64,000 nt of DNA from Pararhizobium sp. IMCC3301 (GTDB taxonomy: Bacteria > Pseudomonadota > Alphaproteobacteria > Rhizobiales > GCA-2746425). The stretch is from assembly GCF_030758315.1 (NCBI RefSeq), contig NZ_CP132336.1, forward strand, positions 1,302,001 to 1,366,000, given 5' to 3'. The notes under the pieces are model-generated. The model saw only the letters and a list, made by a program, of their open reading frames with translations. It was not told the DNA's origin and made no database searches. Position 1 is the first letter of the stretch. Each line of letters starts with the position of its first letter. The translations under genes and the position numbers were made by a program. Below, in pieces: positions 54,293 to 62,931 of this stretch.

Positions 54293-54877
54293 ATGAAAGC
54301 GTTTTTAGGACTTCTGACAGCTGCATTTCTCGCTTTGGCCAGCCCGGCCACAGCCGTGAAACTTGGTGACGACGGACTGCATAAACAGCCATGGTTCACC
54401 ACAACATTCCGCGATATCGCCGAAGATATCGAGACGGCCACAGCGGCAGGCAAGCGCCTGGTTCTGATCTTTGAGCAGCGCGGCTGCATATATTGCAAGC
54501 GCCTCCATGAGGAGGTTCTGTCCGATCCTGAGGTCGCTGCCTATATTCAGGAAAACTATATTATGGTGCAATACAACATGTTCGGCGATGAAGAGGTCAT
54601 TGATCTCAATGGCGATCAACTGACCGAGAAGACTGCTGCGCGCAAATGGCGTATTGTCTATACGCCGACCATCATGTTCCTGCCGGAGGATGTTCCGCAA
54701 GAAGGCACCGCTGCAGATGCCGCCGTATCAATAATGCCGGGCGCATTTGGCAAATGGACCTCGCTCAACATGTTCAAATGGGTCGTGGAAAAAGGTTATG
54801 AGGGCGAGGAGCATTTCCAGAAATATCATGCCCGAAAACTCGAAGAGGCCCGCGCAGCCGGTCAGTTGGCCGAGTAA
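54293..54877 (+). CDS. soxW: SoxW: periplasmic thioredoxin
   Basis: This 194-residue protein has a signal peptide (residues 1-20) and the redox motif RGCIYCKRLHEEV at about residue 62, followed by a thioredoxin fold (YTPTIMFLPE with cis-Pro). It receives electrons from SoxV. The start ATG 54293 follows GGAGG. The 150-nt gap after it holds an ATTCA-N6-TGAAT palindrome before soxX. Confidence 0.87.
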   Translation: MKAFLGLLTAAFLALASPATAVKLGDDGLHKQPWFTTTFRDIAEDIETATAAGKRLVLIFEQRGCIYCKRLHEEVLSDPEVAAYIQENYIMVQYNMFGDEEVIDLNGDQLTEKTAARKWRIVYTPTIMFLPEDVPQEGTAADAAVSIMPGAFGKWTSLNMFKWVVEKGYEGEEHFQKYHARKLEEARAAGQLAE

Positions 54878-54939
54878 GAGAACAGATAAATCGAAGTACT
54901 ATTTTGCCTCTAAACTGTTGCAATGCAGCACAATAACCT

Positions 54940-54955
54940 ATTCATAAGTTTGAAT
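54940..54955. promoter_or_regulatory. candidate SoxR operator upstream of soxX
   Basis: ATTCA-TAAGTT-TGAAT is an inverted repeat with 6-nt spacer, 73 nt before the soxX start. The half-site TGAAT also occurs in the soxS-soxV divergent region (TGAATATGAAT, 53464-53474) and upstream of soxT (52486-52490). The repeated half-site suggests the ArsR-type SoxR binds at all three, but the regions are AT-rich so chance matches are possible. Confidence 0.4.
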
Positions 54956-55027
54956 TTGTGATTGCTTTTTTCAAAGCGGTCATGCAATCTGGCAGGCAGC
55001 AGTAAGGGCTGCTAAGGGGAGGACTTT

Positions 55028-55528
55028 ATGAGAAATGCGAATCTGCGCGCCACTGTCTTGACGATGATGGCCATCGGGCTGAGCCCGGCACTAACCGGTT
55101 TTGCTTCGGCAGCGGAAGTTGCGCCAAAGCAGGTGGTTTATTCAGACGGGATGGTATCTGAACCCCTGACGGATCAGCCAGGAAATGTTGAAGCCGGTCG
55201 CAAGGTAATGACGAGCCGGGGCCTCGGTAATTGCATCGCCTGCCATGCTGTGACTGCGCTTGAGGATGTGGCATTTCACGGCGAGGTCGGCCCCACGCTT
55301 GATGGTGCAGCGGACCGCTGGAGCGAAGCACAATTGCGGGGCATCGTCGCCAACTCGAAAATGACGTTTGAAGGCTCCGTGATGCCGTCCTTCTACAAGG
55401 TGGATGGCTATATTCGGCCAGGTGACGCCTTCTCAGGGAAAGCGGCAAAAACACCGGAACTGCCACCGCTTCTGACTGCACAGCAGATCGAGGATGTGGT
55501 GGCCTATCTTTTAACCCTCAAAGAATAA
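55028..55528 (+). CDS. soxX: SoxX: monohaem cytochrome c of SoxAX
   Basis: This 166-residue protein has a signal peptide (to about residue 29, FASAAE), a haem motif CIACH in LGNCIACHAV (about residue 73) and the Met ligand in GSVMPSFYKVDG. With SoxA it forms the complex that couples thiosulfate to the SoxY cysteine. Start ATG 55028 follows GGGGAGG. First gene of the soxXYZA run. Confidence 0.9.
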   Translation: MRNANLRATVLTMMAIGLSPALTGFASAAEVAPKQVVYSDGMVSEPLTDQPGNVEAGRKVMTSRGLGNCIACHAVTALEDVAFHGEVGPTLDGAADRWSEAQLRGIVANSKMTFEGSVMPSFYKVDGYIRPGDAFSGKAAKTPELPPLLTAQQIEDVVAYLLTLKE

Positions 55529-55567
55529 ACCGGCCGCAGAACTGCCTGTAATTTAGGAGATAGATTC

Positions 55568-55987
55568 ATGGAACTCACAAGACGCAGGGCTTTGATGCTG
55601 GGAGCTGGAGCAACAGCTTTTGCATTTATGCCTTTCACTCAGGCCAGCGCAGCCGTTGAAGACGCAATTGCAGCGTTCACAGGCGGAGCGGATGTCGGCG
55701 AAGGTGGCCTCACACTGACCACACCGGAAATTGCGGAAAACGGCAATACTGTGCCGATTTCAGTTGATGCGCCCGGAGCCGTGGCCATTACGGTTCTTGC
55801 CGCTGGCAACCCGAATCCTGAAGTTGTCACATTCAATTTCGGCCCGCTGGCGGCATCCCAAAGTGCCTCTACAAGAATGCGGCTGGCCGGGACACAGGAT
55901 GTTGTGGCAATCGCAAAAATGCAGGATGGCACATTCGTGCGCGCATCCAATCAGGTTAAAGTAACAATCGGCGGCTGCGGCGGCTAG
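55568..55987 (+). CDS. soxY: SoxY: sulfur-carrier subunit
   Basis: This 139-residue protein has a Tat-type leader (ELTRRRALMLGAGATAFAF) and ends with the diagnostic VTIGGCGG, whose Cys carries the growing sulfur chain on a flexible arm. Start ATG 55568 follows AGGAGA. It pairs with SoxZ, encoded 17 nt downstream, and is co-exported as the SoxYZ heterodimer. Confidence 0.93.
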   Translation: MELTRRRALMLGAGATAFAFMPFTQASAAVEDAIAAFTGGADVGEGGLTLTTPEIAENGNTVPISVDAPGAVAITVLAAGNPNPEVVTFNFGPLAASQSASTRMRLAGTQDVVAIAKMQDGTFVRASNQVKVTIGGCGG

Positions 55988-56004
55988 GACGAGGAGACAG
56001 GTCC

Positions 56005-56334
56005 ATGGCAGAAGGTGTAAAACCACGTGTGAAAGTGCCGAAATCTGCTTCAGCAGGCGACACGATCACAATCAAGACTCTCATCAGTCACATTATGGAG
56101 TCAGGACAACGCAAGGATTCGGATGGTAATCCGATCCCGAGATCAATCATCAATCGCTTTACCTGCGATTTTAACGGTCAGAATGTGATCGACGTTAAGC
56201 TTGAGTCAGCGATTTCAACAAACCCGTATTTCGAATTTGATGCACAGGTCCCTGAAGCAGGTGAGTTCAAATTCACCTGGTATGATGATGACGGCTCAGT
56301 CTACGAAGAAACCAAAGCCATCGCGGTGGGCTGA
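56005..56334 (+). CDS. soxZ: SoxZ: SoxYZ partner subunit
   Basis: This 109-residue protein has an all-beta fold pattern (PRVKVPKSASAGDTITIKTLISHIMESG, FTWYDDDGSVYEE) that is characteristic of SoxZ. It has no signal peptide, consistent with co-export with the Tat-directed SoxY. Start follows GAGGAGA. Confidence 0.92.
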   Translation: MAEGVKPRVKVPKSASAGDTITIKTLISHIMESGQRKDSDGNPIPRSIINRFTCDFNGQNVIDVKLESAISTNPYFEFDAQVPEAGEFKFTWYDDDGSVYEETKAIAVG

Positions 56335-56365
56335 CGCGACCTATTGAATGACGGGGAGGAAACAT

Positions 56366-57220
56366 ATGCGATCGATTTCACTTAGGGCTATAGCTTCCAT
56401 TGCAGCAATCGCTGCATTTGGAATTGTAGCCGCTACCGCTGAAGAACTGCCGGAACTGGTCATCAATGGAGACCTGGAAATGGTCACCCGGACCCAGGCA
56501 CCAGCCCATCTGGAAAATATGGATGAAGTCCGCTCGGGCTGGACATTCCGCACCAAGGAAACCCAGTCCCTGCAAATGGATGATTTTGAAAATCCCGGCA
56601 TGATTTTCATCGATCAGGCGCTCGATACGTGGGAAACCGTCGAAGGAGAAGCCGGAAAATCCTGCGCCTCCTGCCACGATGGTCCGGAAAGCATGAAAGG
56701 TCTTCGGGCCGAAATGCCAAAGTGGAACGAGGACGCCGGCGCCGTCTGGACCATGCAAATGTATGTCAATGAATGCCGCGAAGAGCGCATGCAGGCAAAG
56801 CCCTGGGGCTGGAAGTCTCAGCCGATGCTGAATATGACTGCGCTTATTGCCCTGCAGTCGCGGGGAATGCCGGTAAACATCAAAATCGATGGCCCAGCCC
56901 AGTCTACATGGGAAAAGGGCAAGGAAATGTACTATACCCGTTATGGCCAGCTGGAATTGTCCTGTGCAAATTGTCATGAACAGAATTATGACAATTATAT
57001 TCGCGCCGATCATTTGTCCCAGGGTCAGATCAACGGATTTCCGGTCTACCGCCTGAAACAGGCCAATCTGATCACACCGCATAACCGCTTCAAGGGCTGT
57101 ATTCGGGATACGCGCGCGGAGACCTTCAATGAAGGCTCACCGGAATTTATCGCGCTGGAGCTGTATGTCGGCTCCCGTGGAAACGGGTTGTCTGTGGAAG
57201 CGCCATCTGTGCGTAACTGA
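56366..57220 (+). CDS. soxA: SoxA: di-haem cytochrome c, L-cysteine S-thiosulfotransferase subunit
   Basis: This 284-residue protein has a signal peptide (to about residue 25) and two haem motifs, CASCH (100-104) and CANCH (200-204). Cys137 (NECRE) fits the axial thiolate ligand of the first haem and Cys245 (FKGCIRD) the active-site persulfide. SoxAX joins thiosulfate to SoxY. Some SoxA proteins have lost the first haem; this one keeps both. The start ATG 56366 follows GGGGAGG and is preferred to an in-frame codon at 56348. Confidence 0.92.
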   Translation: MRSISLRAIASIAAIAAFGIVAATAEELPELVINGDLEMVTRTQAPAHLENMDEVRSGWTFRTKETQSLQMDDFENPGMIFIDQALDTWETVEGEAGKSCASCHDGPESMKGLRAEMPKWNEDAGAVWTMQMYVNECREERMQAKPWGWKSQPMLNMTALIALQSRGMPVNIKIDGPAQSTWEKGKEMYYTRYGQLELSCANCHEQNYDNYIRADHLSQGQINGFPVYRLKQANLITPHNRFKGCIRDTRAETFNEGSPEFIALELYVGSRGNGLSVEAPSVRN

Positions 57221-57248
57221 TCGGACGTCTGCTTATCAGGATAATACA

Positions 57249-57281
57249 GGGTCGCCTGGGCTTCAAATGCCGGGGCGACCC
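57249..57281 (+). terminator. hairpin between soxA and soxB
   Basis: GGGTCGCC (57249-57256) pairs with GGCGACCC (57274-57281), followed by only TTAAAG. The short T-run suggests partial termination or an mRNA-processing element in the 203-nt soxA-soxB gap, so soxB may have its own promoter. Confidence 0.45.
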
Positions 57282-57423
57282 TTAAAGTCGGCTCCCTGAT
57301 TCCCATAACGCGGCGCTGCCTGATTTGTGCCGTGTTGCACTGTGTTTCCAACGGCTGCGTTATCGCAGATGCGCCCTGTTGAGCATAAGTGATGATAGCC
57401 CAATTTTAAACAAGTGAGGTCAA

Positions 57424-59124
57424 ATGGCCATGATTTCCCGCCGTCACTTTCTCCAGGCCGGAATGGCCGCCTCAGCGCTTTTGGGACCCGCCGGTTTTGG
57501 ACGTTTTTCGGCACTGGCAGCCACTCAGGCCCTGACCCAGGAACAGTTGCTCGATTTTGACGATTTCGGTAATGTCACTCTGGTTCACATCACCGATATT
57601 CACGCCCAGGCCATGCCGGTCTTCTTTCGCGAACCCTCCACCAATATCGGCGTCGGAGCCGTTACCGGCCTGCCGCCCCATATCACCGGTGCCGATTTCC
57701 TGAAAAGTTTCGGTGTGGATGCCGGCAGCGCCTCGGCCTATGCGCTGACCTCAGAGGATTTTACCGCTCTTGCCAGAGCCTATGGCCGCATGGGCGGCCT
57801 CGACCGGGTCGCAACGGTGGTCAATTCCATCCGCTCGGCACGTGAGGCCAACATGCTGCTGCTGGATGGCGGCGACACCTGGCAGGGCTCTTATGTCTCC
57901 AACCAGACAGCGGGCCAGGATATGGTCGATATCATGAATGTCCTTCAGCCTGACGCGATGACCGCCCATTGGGAATTCACCTATGGCGAGGACCGGGTCA
58001 AGGAGATTGTCGATAATCTGCCCTTCCCGCTGCTGGGCTCCAATATCTTCGACAAGGAATGGGATGAACCGGCCTATGAACACACCAAATTCTGCGAACG
58101 CGGCGGCATAAAGATCGCCGTAGTTGGTCAGGCATTTCCCTATCTTCCGATTGCCAATCCGGGATGGTTGTTTCCCTCCCTTTCCTTCGGCATCCGCGAG
58201 GAAGTGCTGCAGGAAAATGTTGATGCCGCACGCGCTGCAGGCGCGGACCTTGTGGTTTTGCTGTCCCATAATGGATTTGACGTCGACAGGAAGCTGGCGG
58301 GTCGTGTCAGCGGCATTGATGTCATTCTCACCGGCCATACTCATGACGCCCTGCCCGAGCCGGTGCTGGTCGGCGATACTTTGCTGGTGGCCTCCGGATC
58401 CAATGGAAAATTTGTCTCCCGGCTTGATCTCGATGTCAGCGATGGCGCGGTCAAAGGCTTTCGCTACAAGTTGATTCCGATATTCTCCGATGTTCTGGAT
58501 GCCGATCCGGCCATGGCCGCAAAAATTGCCGAGACCCGAGCGCCCTACCAGCCGGAACTCTCGCGCGTGGTTGGCAGAACACAATCCCTGCTTTACAGGC
58601 GCGGCAATTTCAACGGCACCTTCGATGATCTCATCTGCCAGGCGCTTCTGGATGAGCGCGAAGCCGATATCGCGCTGTCCCCCGGCTTCCGCTGGGGGCC
58701 AAGCCTGTTGCCGGGACAGGACATCACCGTCGAGGATATTCACAATGCCACCGCCATGACCTACCCGGCCGCCTATCGCAGCGAGATGGACGGCAAGCTG
58801 CTCAAGGACATCCTGGAAGACGTTGCCGACAATTTGTTCAATCCGGACCCCTATTATCAGCAGGGCGGCGATATGGTCCGTGTTGGCGGCATGGGCTACA
58901 CCATCGACATCGACAAGCCGATCGGCAATCGAATTTCCGATATGACCATGCTGAAAACCGGTGCGGCAATCGAGCCGTCAAAAATCTATACGGTTTCCGG
59001 CTGGGCCAGTGTCAATGAGGGCACCGAAGGTCCGGCTATCTGGGATGTGGTGGAAAACTATATCGCGCGCAATAAAACCATTGATCTGGATGACAACAGA
59101 TCAGTGATTGTCCGCCGCAGTTGA
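57424..59124 (+). CDS. soxB: SoxB: thiol sulfate esterase (sulfate thiohydrolase)
   Basis: This 566-residue protein has a Tat-type leader (ISRRHFLQAGMAASALLG) and the two-manganese phosphoesterase-like fold: VHITDIHAQAMP, LLDGGDTWQGSY, LLSHNGFDVD and LTGHTHDALPEP. SoxB hydrolyses sulfate from SoxYZ-bound cysteine S-sulfonate. Position 57424 or ATG 57430 could be the start. It is the last sox gene: no soxC or soxD follows, only a hairpin and an unrelated GNAT gene. Confidence 0.93.
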   Translation: MAMISRRHFLQAGMAASALLGPAGFGRFSALAATQALTQEQLLDFDDFGNVTLVHITDIHAQAMPVFFREPSTNIGVGAVTGLPPHITGADFLKSFGVDAGSASAYALTSEDFTALARAYGRMGGLDRVATVVNSIRSAREANMLLLDGGDTWQGSYVSNQTAGQDMVDIMNVLQPDAMTAHWEFTYGEDRVKEIVDNLPFPLLGSNIFDKEWDEPAYEHTKFCERGGIKIAVVGQAFPYLPIANPGWLFPSLSFGIREEVLQENVDAARAAGADLVVLLSHNGFDVDRKLAGRVSGIDVILTGHTHDALPEPVLVGDTLLVASGSNGKFVSRLDLDVSDGAVKGFRYKLIPIFSDVLDADPAMAAKIAETRAPYQPELSRVVGRTQSLLYRRGNFNGTFDDLICQALLDEREADIALSPGFRWGPSLLPGQDITVEDIHNATAMTYPAAYRSEMDGKLLKDILEDVADNLFNPDPYYQQGGDMVRVGGMGYTIDIDKPIGNRISDMTMLKTGAAIEPSKIYTVSGWASVNEGTEGPAIWDVVENYIARNKTIDLDDNRSVIVRRS

Positions 59125-59199
59125 TCGGGCTCCACCGTTTGACTGCCACAGGGCATTCCGGCTAAAGCAGATTTCATTTATCTTGAAGCATTTGATCAT

Positions 59200-59218
59200 G
59201 TCTGCCGGCCCGGCAGAC
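59200..59218. terminator. perfect palindrome after soxB
   Basis: GTCTGCCGG-C-CCGGCAGAC (59200-59218) folds into a GC-rich hairpin 76 nt after the soxB stop. No T-run follows, so strength is uncertain, but it marks the end of the sox locus. Confidence 0.5.
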
Positions 59219-59273
59219 TGGGCACCTTGGTCTTCAGTTCGTTTCATGATTACAAGTGTAAGAAAGGTGCTTT

Positions 59274-59870
59274 ATGGCTGACGATGGCTTTATCAATCTC
59301 CCGCCGGGCAAAATAGCCAATGTTGTGACCTTTCTTGAGATGGTTGCCAGACCGGACTGGATTGAGTCCCATGACCGCCAAAACGGGCTGACACTGCGGC
59401 GCGACGATCAATTTGATCTGAACCGCTATCGCGCCTTGTTTCGCGCCATTGGCGATCAATGGCTGTGGAGCTCCAGATTGAAATATGATGATGCCGAACT
59501 GAGCCGTCGCATTCATGATGCCGATACGGAATTGTTCGAAGTGGTTGTCGAGGATCAAATTGCCGGGATGGTGGAATTGCGCCGCAACACGCCGCAGACT
59601 GTTGAACTGGCGTTTTTCGGCCTGAAACCGGACTTCACCGGCCGTAGCATCGGCCGCGATCTGATGCACCTGACACTGCAGCAGGCCTGGACCCCGGCAA
59701 CGCAGAAATTATGGCTTCATACCTGCACCTTCGATCATCCGGCAGCATTGAAATTTTACCAGCGATGCGGCTTCCAGCCCTCCGGCTTTGCCGTGGAGAT
59801 CATGGATGATCCACGGCTGACCGGTCTTCTGCCAAAAACCGCAGGGCCCCATATCCCACTGCTGGAGTGA
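59274..59870 (+). CDS. GNAT-family N-acetyltransferase
   Basis: This 198-residue protein contains the GNAT core: ELFEVVVEDQIAGMVELRR, VELAFFGLKPDFTGRSIGRDLMHLTLQQAW (acetyl-CoA loop) and HPAALKFYQRCGFQ. Start ATG 59274 follows AAAGGTGC. The substrate is unknown; it is not related to the GNAT gene at 32519. Confidence 0.87.
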   Translation: MADDGFINLPPGKIANVVTFLEMVARPDWIESHDRQNGLTLRRDDQFDLNRYRALFRAIGDQWLWSSRLKYDDAELSRRIHDADTELFEVVVEDQIAGMVELRRNTPQTVELAFFGLKPDFTGRSIGRDLMHLTLQQAWTPATQKLWLHTCTFDHPAALKFYQRCGFQPSGFAVEIMDDPRLTGLLPKTAGPHIPLLE

Positions 59871-59942
59871 CACAGGGGACCTGTCCGGGCTGGCAAGGCT
59901 TGGCGGCCAGCACAGCTTCAGGAAAAAATGTTCGCAACCGGA

Positions 59943-60413
59943 TCAGGGGGAGACGGGCTGCGCCGATTTCCGGATCAGAGCGGCAGATGCAGCGCTGGCC
60001 AGCACGGCATAGGCGTAAAACCAGAGCCCGGGCTGGGTGGTTGCGGTGGCAAATCCGCTGGTCTTGGCAGCAAATATCACAATCGCCACCAGCAGCACAT
60101 CCATCATCGACCACCGTCCGATCATCGACATATGACGGAACGCAGTGGAGGCATGTCCGTTTCTTGAAAACTGGCCGATGGCTTCAAGAAAAAGCACAAA
60201 CAGTTTCGCCACCGGAAATATCAGCGAAAAAGCCCCAACGAGGAGCGCCAGAAACATATCGTTATTTTGCCAGAGGCCACCAATAATCTGGATCAGGGAT
60301 GGCGTTTCGGAAAAAAAATAAAGTTTTTCCAGAACCAGAAGCGGCAAAAGAATGCCTGCCGCAAAGGACAGGGCACCCGACATCAGAAAAAAAGCCAGCA
60401 ACCACACAAACAT
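59943..60413 (-). CDS. PqiA-family membrane protein
   Basis: This 156-residue protein has four hydrophobic helices and a central GRWSMMDVLLVAIVIF (about residues 99-114), the signature of the paraquat-inducible protein A domain. It has a single PqiA domain and lacks the N-terminal zinc ribbon of E. coli PqiA. PqiA proteins are linked to envelope lipid transport; here no PqiB/MCE gene is adjacent. The gene is convergent with the GNAT gene. Confidence 0.8.
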   Translation of the reverse strand: MFVWLLAFFLMSGALSFAAGILLPLLVLEKLYFFSETPSLIQIIGGLWQNNDMFLALLVGAFSLIFPVAKLFVLFLEAIGQFSRNGHASTAFRHMSMIGRWSMMDVLLVAIVIFAAKTSGFATATTQPGLWFYAYAVLASAASAALIRKSAQPVSP

Positions 60414-60527
60414 GGGTTCCAGATGCGCTCTTTAACGGAAAGATTCAAGGATGTTTTGGGTTTCGGCCCCGAACGCCGACCGCCTGCGCGGATCTGCGAA
60501 GCAATTTGCCGAAACCCGGCTGGGTGA

Positions 60528-60944
60528 TTAACCGCCGCGATGACGCTGATTGGCAATCTCGTCCATATCTTCCTGGTCCGCCCATTCGGCTTCCAGTTTG
60601 GACTTGGCAAGATCACGCTCGGCCAGTAGCTCGACCTTTTTCAGATCTTCAACCGCTTCCGACAGAACATCATGGGCCACCGAACGCTGCTTATCGAGGT
60701 CTTCTATGGATGTGATCAGATTGGCGCGGCGCTGAGTGGCAGCTCTGGCAAAGGTCGAATAGGCGTAATGCGTGACGTCTTCGATGCCAGTGCGCTGCTG
60801 TTCAGAAATCACCTGCGCGTCAAGCTCATCCGCCATCACTTGAAAGTCAGTAATCATGCTTTCAATTTGGCTCAACTGCTTGCGCTTTTCATCAACCTGA
60901 AAACGTTTCAGTTTAATCAAGCTTTCCCGAGACTTCATACTCAA
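60528..60944 (-). CDS. fliJ: FliJ-like flagellar export chaperone
   Basis: This 138-residue protein is nearly all coiled coil (KLKRFQVDEKRKQLSQIESMITDFQVMADELDAQV and following), as for FliJ, which binds the export ATPase and escorts substrates. It lies 40 nt downstream of fliI on the same strand. Sequence conservation of FliJ is low, so the call rests on length, coiled-coil pattern and position. Confidence 0.8.
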   Translation of the reverse strand: MSMKSRESLIKLKRFQVDEKRKQLSQIESMITDFQVMADELDAQVISEQQRTGIEDVTHYAYSTFARAATQRRANLITSIEDLDKQRSVAHDVLSEAVEDLKKVELLAERDLAKSKLEAEWADQEDMDEIANQRHRGG

Positions 60945-60984
60945 TACCCCTTAAAAGTCTCACGACACTTTACAAGGTCGCGCC

Positions 60985-62394
60985 CTAATCTGCTGCCCCG
61001 GTCCCGGCTGCACCTAATTCTGCAGCGCTGACCGTCGCCTGGGACAGGATATCCCGCAGCACAGCAAAACTTTCGTCTATTGAACTGCTATCTTGCTGGC
61101 TTTGACTTAAGAATTTCTCAATATAGGGGATAAAATTGACAGCTTCGTCTGTTAAAGCATCACTGCCGCTTCTATAGGCTCCGAGCCTGATCAGCTCTTC
61201 CATGTCACGATAACGCGCCATCAGAAGTTTTGCCTGCGCCACCACCGCCTGTTGTTCAGCATTCAGCGCCTCGGTGAAGGTACGCGAAACCGAAGCCAGC
61301 ACGTCTATCGCCGGGAAACGGCCACGCTCTGCAATGGCACGTGATAGAACCACATGACCATCCAGTATACCGCGCACCGTGTCGGAGACCGGCTCATTGG
61401 TGTTGTCACCTTCCACCAGCACTGCGAACAGCCCGGTAATATTGCCCTGGCCCTGCCGGCCCGGCCCTGCCCGTTCCAGCAGGCGCGGCAATTCACTGAA
61501 CACACTGGGCGGATAGCCTCTTGTGGTCGGCGGCTCTCCGGCCGACAGGCCAATTTCTCGCTGCGCCTGGGCGAACCGGGTCAGATTGTCCATCAGACAC
61601 AGAACCTCGCGACCACGGGCGCTGAAATATTGGGCCAGCGCCAGAGTGGTGTGCGCGGCCTGGCGGCGCATCAGAGCCGGGGCGTCTGACGTCGCCACCA
61701 CAAGCACTGAATTTTTCAACCCTTCGCTGCCGAGAGTTTTCACCAGAAATTCCTGAACTTCGCGGCCGCGTTCGCCGATCAGCCCGATCACGGAAACATC
61801 CGCCTTGCCGTTTCTCGCCAGCATCGACATCAGCATCGATTTACCGACACCTGATCCGGCAAAAATGCCCATGCGCTGACCGGCGCAACACGGCAGAAAG
61901 GTGTTGAATGCACGGACGCCCAGATCAAGCGGCATTTCGACCAGATTGCGCTCATGCGGCGGCGGCGGCGGTTCGGCCAGCCTCTGCGCCACAGGTCCCA
62001 GCGGCAAAGCGCCCTTGCCATCAATCGGATTGCCCAGTCCATCGAGAACCCGGCCGATCCATCCGTCACTGGGATGCAGCACAGGTTCGGTTTCCAGGAA
62101 TTCCGCAACATCCCCCGGTTTCAAACCGGTCAATGCGCCATAGGCCAGGCACACTGCATATCTGTCCCTGAAACCAACCACCTCGCACATCAGCTGCTGG
62201 TCGCCCTGGCCTTTCATTGTGATCGCCAATTGGGCGCCGATCGCAAGATGGCTGATGGGACCGGACACTTCGACAACCAGTCCACGGATCGATGCGACCC
62301 GGCCGAAAGCGCGGGTCATTTTCAGTTTTTCCAGCTGCCGGATTAACGATTGCAAGCGATTGCCATTCCCATTTGTTGCAAATTGCGAAGGCAC
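60985..62394 (-). CDS. fliI: FliI: flagellar type III export ATPase
   Basis: This 469-residue ATPase has Walker A FAGSGVGKSMLMSML (about residue 170), Walker B VLCLMDNLTRFAQAQREI and the family signature GLSAGEPPTTRGYPPSVFSELPRLLERAG. It energises export of flagellar axial proteins. The start is at 62394 and its upstream region is shared with the divergent ctrA promoter. CtrA-controlled flagellar genes are known in Caulobacter and relatives; here proximity suggests co-regulation. Confidence 0.93.
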   Translation of the reverse strand: MPSQFATNGNGNRLQSLIRQLEKLKMTRAFGRVASIRGLVVEVSGPISHLAIGAQLAITMKGQGDQQLMCEVVGFRDRYAVCLAYGALTGLKPGDVAEFLETEPVLHPSDGWIGRVLDGLGNPIDGKGALPLGPVAQRLAEPPPPPHERNLVEMPLDLGVRAFNTFLPCCAGQRMGIFAGSGVGKSMLMSMLARNGKADVSVIGLIGERGREVQEFLVKTLGSEGLKNSVLVVATSDAPALMRRQAAHTTLALAQYFSARGREVLCLMDNLTRFAQAQREIGLSAGEPPTTRGYPPSVFSELPRLLERAGPGRQGQGNITGLFAVLVEGDNTNEPVSDTVRGILDGHVVLSRAIAERGRFPAIDVLASVSRTFTEALNAEQQAVVAQAKLLMARYRDMEELIRLGAYRSGSDALTDEAVNFIPYIEKFLSQSQQDSSSIDESFAVLRDILSQATVSAAELGAAGTGAAD

Positions 62395-62931
62395 AAGATG
62401 AAAAGGGCCTTAATAAACCACATCAAAAAAAGCCGATCGTAACGAATCATTTACGAAAACGCTTAACAATAGAACTCATGAAAACATCTGCCAAAAAAAT
62501 TAGCCAGTGGCATTTAAGTCGGGGCACTTATGGCCGAACCCTGCGAAGCGAGACCGCAAAGCAGATTCATTTGAATCGCTTAAATCGTTTTCCTAAAGTA
62601 ATTTATTAATTAATTTACGGTCAAAAAAGTGTTAAAAAACAACATAGTTAGACTTTATTTTTCTGGTTTGTCGCAACAGGGTTGCCTCGGAGAATCAGAT
62701 TCTGTTAACCATTGTGAACTAGTATGTTCATTAACAATTGAGAAGCGGCTGGATTGCACGATGAGGGGCACAACCCCCTGAACCGGAAAACCGAGCCTGA
62801 CGAAAGCGGATGAGTGACATCATCCAGGTATGCGAGGCGTCCAGAAGGGCGTCACTGTTTTGGAAGAGAAACGAAACTTTTAACCGCCAGTGGCGATATT
62901 GCGGTTTCAGGGTTCCTAGAAGGGGTGCACG
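62395..62931. promoter_or_regulatory. 537-nt fliI-ctrA divergent control region with CcrM and CtrA-type sites
   Basis: This stretch has no supported gene. It contains five GANTC (CcrM) sites: 62444-62448, 62564-62568, 62573-62577, 62692-62696 and 62698-62702; the last two form the palindrome AGAATC-A-GATTCT (62691-62703). Directly after it lies TTAA-CCATTGT-GAAC (62705-62719), close to the CtrA box TTAA-N7-TTAA. In Caulobacter, ctrA P1 is sensitive to CcrM methylation and CtrA regulates its own promoters. A long leader (about 62720-62931) precedes ctrA. Confidence 0.65.
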
